64,000 nt of DNA, from the NCBI RefSeq assembly GCF_001661495.1, contig NZ_BDDT01000001.1, forward strand, positions 868,001 through 932,000, given 5' to 3'. A program made the translations under genes and the position numbers. The notes under the pieces were generated by a model. It searched no databases and had not been told where the DNA came from. It worked only from the letters and a program-made list of their open reading frames with translations. The first letter of the stretch is position 1. Every line of letters begins with the position of its first letter. This document shows positions 57,980-64,000 of this stretch, piece by piece. The stretch is from Pseudoalteromonas prydzensis (lineage in GTDB: Bacteria; Pseudomonadota; Gammaproteobacteria; Enterobacterales; Alteromonadaceae).

Positions 57980-58966
57980 ATGAACTTTGTAATCGTTGGC
58001 ACCAATTTTATTAGTGATACTTTACTTGCAGCGGCAAAGACCGTCAGCGAATTTACGCTTTATGGCGTGTGCTCACGAGCCACTGAAAGTGGCGAAACCT
58101 TTTTAGCTAAACATGCAATCAGTGATGCAAAAATATTTACCAATATTGAACAAGTGTGTGCCGATGAGAATGTTGATGCGGTGTATATCGCTGCCCCCAA
58201 TAGTTTGCATAAGAGCTATGCTGTAGCCTGTTTAAATGCAGGAAAACACGTATTAGGTGAAAAACCGGCTGCCGCTAATAGCCAAGAATTAGCTGCGATT
58301 TTAACCGCAGCAAAGCACAATAATCGCCTCTACATGGAAGCGATGATGACCACTCATCTACCAAATTTCACGGTATTACGCCAAGCAATTGAGAAAATTG
58401 GCGTTCCTCGTAAATACATTGGCCAATACAGTCAATATTCATCTCGTTACGATAAATACAAAAATGGCGAACGCCCTAATACGTTTTTACCTGAGTTTGC
58501 CAATGGCGCTTTGGTCGATTTAGGGGTATATCCACTGTATATTTTAATTGCGCTATGGGGAGCACCAAACAGCGTACAAGCCAGTGGGGTATTGCTTGAA
58601 ACAGGTGTTGATGGGGCCGGTGATGTGTTACTAAATTACAGTGATAAGCAAGCGGTGATCAGTTACTCGAAAATATCTCAGGGTGATAACTTTACCGAGA
58701 TCCAAGGTGAACAAGGCCGTATTAGAATCGAAGCCGTTTCGCTGTTAAAACGTATGCAGTTTATCGCCAACGACGGCACTGTTGAAGAGTTATCACAGCC
58801 ATTTGACGAACACTTTATGCGTCACGAAGTGACTCATTTTATTGCCATAGCCAACGCAGGACAGCTAGAATCACCGATCAATACTCATCAACTAAGTATC
58901 AGTGTGGTGGATGTACTTGATAAAGCAAGACAGCAACTTGGCGTGAGTTATCCAGCCGACTTATAG
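57980..58966 (+). CDS. Gfo/Idh/MocA-family oxidoreductase
   Basis: 328 residues. N-terminal Rossmann fold (MNFVIVGTNFISDTLLAAA), the sugar-dehydrogenase signature AVYIAAPNSLHKSYAVACLNAGKHVLGEKPAAANSQE with the catalytic-type EKP lysine, then a C-terminal alpha/beta domain with GALVDLGVYPLYI and a conserved histidine late. NAD(P)-dependent oxidation or reduction of a sugar-like compound is expected. Last gene of a 56809-58966 operon, ended by the 59030 terminator. Confidence 0.85.
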   Translation: MNFVIVGTNFISDTLLAAAKTVSEFTLYGVCSRATESGETFLAKHAISDAKIFTNIEQVCADENVDAVYIAAPNSLHKSYAVACLNAGKHVLGEKPAAANSQELAAILTAAKHNNRLYMEAMMTTHLPNFTVLRQAIEKIGVPRKYIGQYSQYSSRYDKYKNGERPNTFLPEFANGALVDLGVYPLYILIALWGAPNSVQASGVLLETGVDGAGDVLLNYSDKQAVISYSKISQGDNFTEIQGEQGRIRIEAVSLLKRMQFIANDGTVEELSQPFDEHFMRHEVTHFIAIANAGQLESPINTHQLSISVVDVLDKARQQLGVSYPADL

Positions 58967-59029
58967 TAGGCATCGTATCTAGTAAGTCTTCAGTAACTCT
59001 GCATATATTTAGCTTAAACTAGCTAAACC

Positions 59030-59062
59030 ATTTAAGGCTGTATATCAACAGCCTTAAATTTT
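59030..59062. terminator. Bidirectional terminator
   Basis: ATTTAAGGCTGT / ACAGCCTTAAAT stem with a short loop and T tract on the right. It lies between the convergent oxidoreductase and TonB receptor genes. Confidence 0.88.
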
Positions 59063-59069
59063 CTTGTAA

Positions 59070-61145
59070 TTAAAAACGGTAAATAACTGAAGCACCTAAT
59101 GTTTGTGGGCTAACAACGGAGACATAGCCAGTTGGATACCTGCCACTTACAGGCTCTACACTGGTATAACCTTGTTCATCAAAGGCATTATTAATATAAG
59201 CGCTAATTAACCAATTCTCTGCGTCATAGCTTATTGTTGCGCGAGTAATAGTGTAATCACCTGCCACGCGCTCTTCGGTGTTAGTAAGATCACCGTAATA
59301 CTCATCAACATAATTTGCACTGACATTTATCTTAAAGCTATCAGTAAACCAATGAGACAAACCTAAACTGGCCGTAAATGAAGGGGCTGAATTAAGTTCG
59401 TTACCGACAGCCTCAGAATAACTGTCAGATGCATCAATTTCAGTTTTTAATAGCCCTAGCCCAGCATGTAACTGCCATTGTTCACCCAACATACTATAGG
59501 CTTCGAGCTCTAAACCATAACTGTGGGCATCATCAATATTGGTTATTCTTCGCGCTGAGTTTAAAGCTTGATAGCCATTAAAATTATTGTAGAATACATT
59601 CGCACTTATGTTGATATCACCGTTATTTAATACACTACGTGTGCCTACCTCATAAGTATTAACGGTTTCTTCATCATAGTAATAATAATCCTCAGCATTA
59701 AAGTCGAGTGCACCACCGCCAGAATTATAACCACGCCGCGCACTAGCTGATAAAGTAGTTGCTTCGGTAACTTTGTATTGAATAGCTAAGGTAGGTAATT
59801 TAATAGTATTAGAATCATCTAGCTGTTCAGCTAAGGTATCGCCTCTAAATGCCATGTTAAAGTTACGAAGCTGGCTTTCACGTTCAACTCGCAAGCCACC
59901 TGTTACTATTAACTTATCAGTCAGATTGAAGCTTGCCTCTGAGTAAATCGCCATCGAATCACTACTATCATCACCAAAATAATCTGTTGCTCCAACACTG
60001 TCAAAATCTTGATCTCGATCGAAATAAGCTAAGCCAATAAAGCCTGAATAAAAGTCACTACTAAGACCGAAGTTTAATTTACCATCAATGGTAATATTTT
60101 TTTCATCCATAGTAACATCAGATTCTGCTGTTTCTAGTGGCTCATAAGCATCAAAAGCCCAGTGGTAATCCATATACGCCACGAGCAGATCCACAGAGAA
60201 GTTCTCATCAATCTTATATTCAAAATCGATTTGTGTTGTATCTGAATCTGTATCCATTATACGTTGAAACAGTGGTATATAATCAGATGGGTTGTCACCT
60301 TCATAATACTGACGACCAGAATTTCCTTTTTCACTGTAGTTTGAATAACTTAGTTGAATTGATAGATCATCAAATGGAGTATAAAGTAATTTTGCTCGGG
60401 TGCTTGAAGTGTTTAATTTATTCAGATCGCGATCAGTCGGATTTGTTTCATAGACAGTTGGGTTACTGTAAGTTTCACCATCAACATATTGAGTCGATAA
60501 CCTAAAAGCAAATACATCTTCAACTAATGCACCGGAAATAACGGCTGCGGTGTCAAGGTAGTTATCTTGATTACGGTAACCGACTCGCACTGCGCCTTCA
60601 AAGTCTTGAGTCGGTGCTTTGGTTGTCATATAAACAGCGCCAGCAATGCTATTACGACCATTACTTGTTGATTGTGGACCTCGATACACTGCTATTTGCT
60701 CCATATCCCACAAACCAGTATCACCCGTTAAATCAGCGACAAACGGCTGGCTTACACCGTCAACTAGCGTTGATACTCGCGCTTTTGAGCCGCCACTAAA
60801 CGAATTAAACCCTGTTGCTCCACCGTTACCTGACACACCACGCATATCAGGAACTGATCCCGTTAACACTACTACATTGGCCATATCAGCAAGTGCTTCT
60901 GAAACAGATGCTAACTGACCATTTTCTAATAACGACTTATCGACGACCGCAACTGAGGTAATAGTGTCTTTAAGTGATTTTGCTATTTTTTCACCCGTAA
61001 CAACGATAGTATCGATTGATTCGCGATTGCCCTCATCATCTGCTAATACCTGAGCTTGAGTAAATAACAGCGCGCTGGCAATAAGCAGTGAAAGCTGATT
61101 TCGTTTAAATAAAGCAGCCAAAATAGTTTCCTTTTTTTGAGACAT
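59070..61145 (-). CDS. TonB-dependent outer-membrane receptor
   Basis: About 691 residues. Signal peptide (LSLLIASALLFTQAQVLA), a plug domain (DTIVVTGEKIAKSLKDTITSV, VYRGPQSTSNGRNSIAGAVY), and a 22-strand barrel ending in VIYRF, as expected for a TonB receptor. The TonB-box region is near DTIVVTG. A ferric-siderophore receptor is likely given the divergent DUF3325/DUF3649/PepSY genes next door, but substrate specificity cannot be read. The ATG at MSQKK is chosen; ribosome-site support is weak and a downstream TTG with AAAGGAAA is also possible. Confidence 0.92.
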   Translation of the reverse strand: MSQKKETILAALFKRNQLSLLIASALLFTQAQVLADDEGNRESIDTIVVTGEKIAKSLKDTITSVAVVDKSLLENGQLASVSEALADMANVVVLTGSVPDMRGVSGNGGATGFNSFSGGSKARVSTLVDGVSQPFVADLTGDTGLWDMEQIAVYRGPQSTSNGRNSIAGAVYMTTKAPTQDFEGAVRVGYRNQDNYLDTAAVISGALVEDVFAFRLSTQYVDGETYSNPTVYETNPTDRDLNKLNTSSTRAKLLYTPFDDLSIQLSYSNYSEKGNSGRQYYEGDNPSDYIPLFQRIMDTDSDTTQIDFEYKIDENFSVDLLVAYMDYHWAFDAYEPLETAESDVTMDEKNITIDGKLNFGLSSDFYSGFIGLAYFDRDQDFDSVGATDYFGDDSSDSMAIYSEASFNLTDKLIVTGGLRVERESQLRNFNMAFRGDTLAEQLDDSNTIKLPTLAIQYKVTEATTLSASARRGYNSGGGALDFNAEDYYYYDEETVNTYEVGTRSVLNNGDINISANVFYNNFNGYQALNSARRITNIDDAHSYGLELEAYSMLGEQWQLHAGLGLLKTEIDASDSYSEAVGNELNSAPSFTASLGLSHWFTDSFKINVSANYVDEYYGDLTNTEERVAGDYTITRATISYDAENWLISAYINNAFDEQGYTSVEPVSGRYPTGYVSVVSPQTLGASVIYRF

Positions 61146-61244
61146 TTTAAATTGCGCGAAAAAATACCATACCAACTACAGTATTGCAATTGAGTTTACT
61201 TATCATTTAGAATTGCATTAAAAAATAAACTATTTATTGCTCTT

Positions 61245-61514
61245 ATGTCTAAATTTACCGTTATTGTTATCTTATTCATTGCTATAACTGTGCTCTACTG
61301 CAGTAATCGCCATCAAAGATTACTTACTAAACCTATTTCTAAACACTGGCGTACACTTGCGCTAATGCTGTTTATAACCGCAATTATCATTGCTTTTTCT
61401 ACACTGTCTAAATTAGCAGCAAGCTTCTTTATTATTTTAATACTGATGCTCGCTTTAATGGTCATGCCATTTGCAAGCTTAATTAAAGTGAAGGGGCTAA
61501 GAAATGACACCTGA
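61245..61514 (+). CDS. DUF3325-like small membrane protein
   Basis: 89 residues with three helices. An Arg-His pair sits early (CSNRHQRLLTK). The pattern fits DUF3325 proteins of siderophore-uptake clusters. Overlaps the next gene by 11 bases. Function unknown beyond co-occurrence with PepSY reductases. Confidence 0.65.
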   Translation: MSKFTVIVILFIAITVLYCSNRHQRLLTKPISKHWRTLALMLFITAIIIAFSTLSKLAASFFIILILMLALMVMPFASLIKVKGLRNDT

Positions 61515-61800
61515 GCAAAGACAAAAAATTCAACCAACTTGGCTTGGTAAAAGTTTAGCGGGAGCAGTGCTGGGTTTAGCGCTGGCTTATATTCTGATTG
61601 CTTTTTTTGCTTGGTACGGCCCAGGCGGAATTGATGCCCAAGATAAGGTCCAATTTAATATGTGGATGATCCCGATTTTATGGCTCACGATCTTTAGTTT
61701 TACTTATTTATTTAATTCAGCGAAGCAAACTTGGCTCATGCTCGGTGGTGCAAATGTTATCTTGTATAGTTTATTTTTGCTGTTAAGGGGTGGATTATGA
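61504..61800 (+). CDS. DUF3649-like membrane protein
   Basis: 98 residues, three helices with a conserved-looking WLGKSLAGAVLGLALAYILIAFF start and FNMWMIPILWLTIFSFTYLF. Resembles DUF3649 iron-uptake accessory proteins. Its stop overlaps the PepSY gene start by 4 bases. Confidence 0.68.
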   Translation: MTPEQRQKIQPTWLGKSLAGAVLGLALAYILIAFFAWYGPGGIDAQDKVQFNMWMIPILWLTIFSFTYLFNSAKQTWLMLGGANVILYSLFLLLRGGL

Positions 61801-63371
61801 AAGTAAGAGCCGATATTTTACGCACCTACCAAGGTGTGCATACATGGACGGGGATTATTGCAGGTTTAGTACTTTTCATCGGCTTTTATGCTGGTAGTTT
61901 GACCATGTTTAAACATGAAATTCAACAATGGGCAGAGCCAACTACTGCACCGCTTACCGATCCCACAACTACAAACTATCAAAGCTTAGTCGACCAAGCC
62001 ATCGCTGTTTATCCTGAGCAAATGGCAAAAGGTTTTGAACTCGACCTTTTAACAACAGCTGCGCCACTGTCGTGGTATACACAAGGTCAAGCTCGTGGTA
62101 TGCACTTAGATAATCAACAACAAACAGCATACCTTGATGCCGATCAAAAGCTAATAATTACTGTTCAAGCTGAACATAAACTTGCCGATCTAATCGATTA
62201 CCTACACCGTACCGCAGGATTTATTGGTGAAATTGGTCACGACCAATCAGGCGTTTACATTCTTGGTATTGCTGCAGGACTGTATTTTTTAGCCTTAGTG
62301 TCCGGTGTAATTATCCTTTTACCAACACTGGCAAAAACATTTTTTGCGCTGCGAAAAGAAAAAGGTCCGAGTCGCTTTTGGTTAGATAGCCATAACCTTA
62401 TCGGCGTTGCGAGTTTGCCCTTTCATTTGATCATTGCGTTTACCGTTGTGGTATTTGCCTTTCATGATTTAATATATGATGGTTTAGCCCAGTTTTATGG
62501 CGATAAGCCCTTATTTGAACGCCCCCTGGCTGCCGCACATGCTTACCAGATCAACGATTTAAAAACGATTGAAACACAGATCATCACAGCAAAAAGTTAC
62601 GCTCCAGGGTATCAACCGATCCATATTAGTTACAATGCGTTAAATTCCGCTAGTCCTTCAGCGCTATTTAAAATGAGTAATGCAGCCGCTGTAAGCCGAG
62701 GACCAGACACCGATTACTTGGCCATTAACCCATATAGCTTAGAAATACTTTATACCAGTTACCCGCAAGGAGAAGATAGTTTTTGGGGCAATTTTACCGC
62801 CAGTCTATTTTCCTTACACTTTGGCACCTATGGTGGTGACTGGGGCCGTTGGGCTTATTTTATTATGGGGCTATTCGGCGCATTTCTTTTTTATTCCGGT
62901 AATTTACTATGGATAGACAAGCGGATGAAAAAAGATGCAAATAAAACCAGCACACACCTTATGGCAAAACTAACGATTGGCGTGTGTTTGGGGTCCATGC
63001 TCGCTGTTGTTGCAGTATTACTGTTAGCAAAATGGGCTAATTTACTGATAGGCAACATTAATCACCATTATATGCTGTGCTATTATGTTGTTTTTTTTAT
63101 TTCCTTGGCCTGTTGTTTTACACTAGGGGCTAACAAAGCAAGCTACACTGGCTTAATAACGTTATCGATTTTAACCGTATGTTTACCCATCTCGAGTGTT
63201 ATTCAAGGCCTGAATAATTTAGCTCTGCTCCCCTATTACGAAAGCTATCCTGTTGATTTTATAGCCTCACTTTTCTCAGTTATGTTTTTCTTTATCGCTA
63301 AACGCTTAAAGCAAAAACCCATTAAAGATAAAGTAATTCTGGATAACAAAACAATAGAGTTCATAAGGTAA
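61797..63371 (+). CDS. PepSY-associated membrane protein, candidate siderophore-iron reductase
   Basis: 524 residues. The start RTYQGVHTWTGIIAGLVLFIGFYAGSLTMFKHEI is typical of PepSY-TM proteins. Several later helices follow; histidines on helices (LHRTAGFIGEIGHD, DSHNLIGVASLPFHLIIAF) could bind heme. The tail from about 390 has four more helices. The DUF3325-DUF3649-PepSY order is common in ferric-siderophore uptake; reduction of iron at the inner membrane is the usual proposal. A hairpin (AGGCTCACG/CGTGAGCCT, 63376-63405) follows. Confidence 0.83.
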   Translation: MKVRADILRTYQGVHTWTGIIAGLVLFIGFYAGSLTMFKHEIQQWAEPTTAPLTDPTTTNYQSLVDQAIAVYPEQMAKGFELDLLTTAAPLSWYTQGQARGMHLDNQQQTAYLDADQKLIITVQAEHKLADLIDYLHRTAGFIGEIGHDQSGVYILGIAAGLYFLALVSGVIILLPTLAKTFFALRKEKGPSRFWLDSHNLIGVASLPFHLIIAFTVVVFAFHDLIYDGLAQFYGDKPLFERPLAAAHAYQINDLKTIETQIITAKSYAPGYQPIHISYNALNSASPSALFKMSNAAAVSRGPDTDYLAINPYSLEILYTSYPQGEDSFWGNFTASLFSLHFGTYGGDWGRWAYFIMGLFGAFLFYSGNLLWIDKRMKKDANKTSTHLMAKLTIGVCLGSMLAVVAVLLLAKWANLLIGNINHHYMLCYYVVFFISLACCFTLGANKASYTGLITLSILTVCLPISSVIQGLNNLALLPYYESYPVDFIASLFSVMFFFIAKRLKQKPIKDKVILDNKTIEFIR

Positions 63372-63375
63372 ATGA

Positions 63376-63405
63376 AGGCTCACGCATTGTTTAATACGTG
63401 AGCCT
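63376..63405. terminator. Hairpin after the PepSY gene, possible terminator
   Basis: AGGCTCACG and CGTGAGCCT form a 9-bp perfect stem with a 12-base loop just past the PepSY stop. No T tract follows, so termination is uncertain. Confidence 0.5.
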
Positions 63406-63501
63406 GCATCACTTAATGGCTGCTATTTATCGCAAATATATTAAATTGTTACATTAATCTGTACACTCTGCAGATAATTTCTTTTTTCATTTTTATACGC
63501 T

Positions 63502-64000
63502 ATGTCTCGAGTTATTCCGCCTTTTTTCATCGCTGTTGTTTGCGTATTGTTAGCTATGGTTACCATTCAATCAGGCGCTTCAATCGCAAAACAATTATTC
63601 CCCTTGATAGGCCCTGAAGGAACCACGGCTCTTCGTTTAGGGTTTTCTGCTGCTATTTTATGTTTAGTATTTCGTCCTTGGAAAGCATTTCCACCACTTG
63701 GGCAACGTATGCCCATTGTGGTTTATGGTTTATGCCTAGGGGGAATGAACATATTATTTTACTACGCCATTGCCCGTATCCCGCTCGGTATTGGTGTTGC
63801 ACTGGAATTTACCGGCCCACTTGCCGTGGCGTTATTATCATCGCGTAAAAAACGAGATTTATTTTGGGTGGCATGTGCAATTGCCGGCATAGTGCTACTA
63901 CTGCCTGATATGAGCGGCGAAGAAAGTTTAGATCCGGTAGGAGTAATTCTAGCTTTAGGCGCTGGTGCTTGCTGGGCTGGTTATATTTTATTTGGCAAAA
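63502..64000 (+). CDS. rhtA: Threonine/homoserine exporter RhtA-like, 3' end outside window
   Basis: The frame is open from the ATG to the last base (166 residues seen). It closely matches RhtA/YbiF of the EamA family: MVTIQSGASIAKQLFPLIG, TTALRLGFSAAILC, LCLGGMNILFYYAIA, PLGIGVALEFTGPLAVALLSSR and ALGAGACWAGYILFGK. Inner-membrane exporter of amino acids. The gene stands apart from the PepSY operon (130 bp). Confidence 0.93.
   Translation, partial: MSRVIPPFFIAVVCVLLAMVTIQSGASIAKQLFPLIGPEGTTALRLGFSAAILCLVFRPWKAFPPLGQRMPIVVYGLCLGGMNILFYYAIARIPLGIGVALEFTGPLAVALLSSRKKRDLFWVACAIAGIVLLLPDMSGEESLDPVGVILALGAGACWAGYILFGK

Noticed and set aside
61176..61244. Fur box between the TonB receptor and DUF3325 genes
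   Set aside because: I looked for the GATAATGATAATCATTATC pattern; only a weak partial match (around ACTTATCATTTA) is present, too poor to call.

Overview
The window is AT-rich marine gammaproteobacterial DNA, most like Pseudoalteromonas or a close Alteromonadales relative. This is inferred from the protein families, the closely packed overlapping operons, the several chemotaxis receptors, the TonB/PepSY iron set and the marine-style polysaccharide-degradation genes. I searched no database.

Layout. (a) 1-3838: the end of a secreted LamG-domain protein and two secreted esterases. (b) 3950-11143: a coiled-coil protein, a Cache-type chemoreceptor, a broken dsbG next to a membrane-anchored TlpA-like thioredoxin, a divergent two-component system and a CaCA-type cation exchanger. 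(c) 11542-24606: an L-arabinose/arabinan block. It holds a galM-GH97-GH43 operon, an araB-araD-araA-HAD phosphatase operon, and convergent tal and tkt. Together they take arabinosides to ribulose 5-phosphate, xylulose 5-phosphate and then central metabolism. (d) 24834-36317: a CRISPR-Cas island. (e) 36752-44604: qmcA/NfeD, an ABC exporter operon with three adaptor genes, and a patatin-like lipase. (f) 44650-53686: an IS5-type remnant, two more chemoreceptors, a large secreted protein, and YdeI-, DM13- and GFA-family proteins. (g) 53824-58966: ahpF/ahpC and a small-gene operon with a Bmt5-like protein. (h) 59070-64000: a TonB receptor, a divergent DUF3325/DUF3649/PepSY iron set, and the start of rhtA.

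The most interesting region is the CRISPR island. A complete type III-B effector operon (cmr1, cas10/cmr2, cmr3, cmr4, cmr5, cmr6) runs leftward. It continues through a nuclease-like DUF6602-family gene into cas6f (csy4), a type I-F crRNA-processing gene, and then into an array of 38 type I-F repeats transcribed the same way. There is no cas1, cas2, cas3 or csy1-3 in the window. The sequence therefore suggests a Cmr effector fed by I-F crRNAs. Two pairs of overlapping spacers independently point to a 5'-CC PAM, the type I-F signature, so adaptation was probably done by a I-F machinery encoded elsewhere, now or in the past.

The older part of the array holds four intervals of 107-168 nt, each carrying a copy of the array's own trailer sequence joined to a terminal-type repeat. 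It also holds a perfect 344-bp duplication. A solitary terminal-type repeat lies about 120 bp upstream of cmr1. Cas10 keeps its GGDD cyclase motif but lacks the HD nuclease domain, and no CARF-type effector is visible. This leaves the DUF6602 protein as the obvious accessory candidate.
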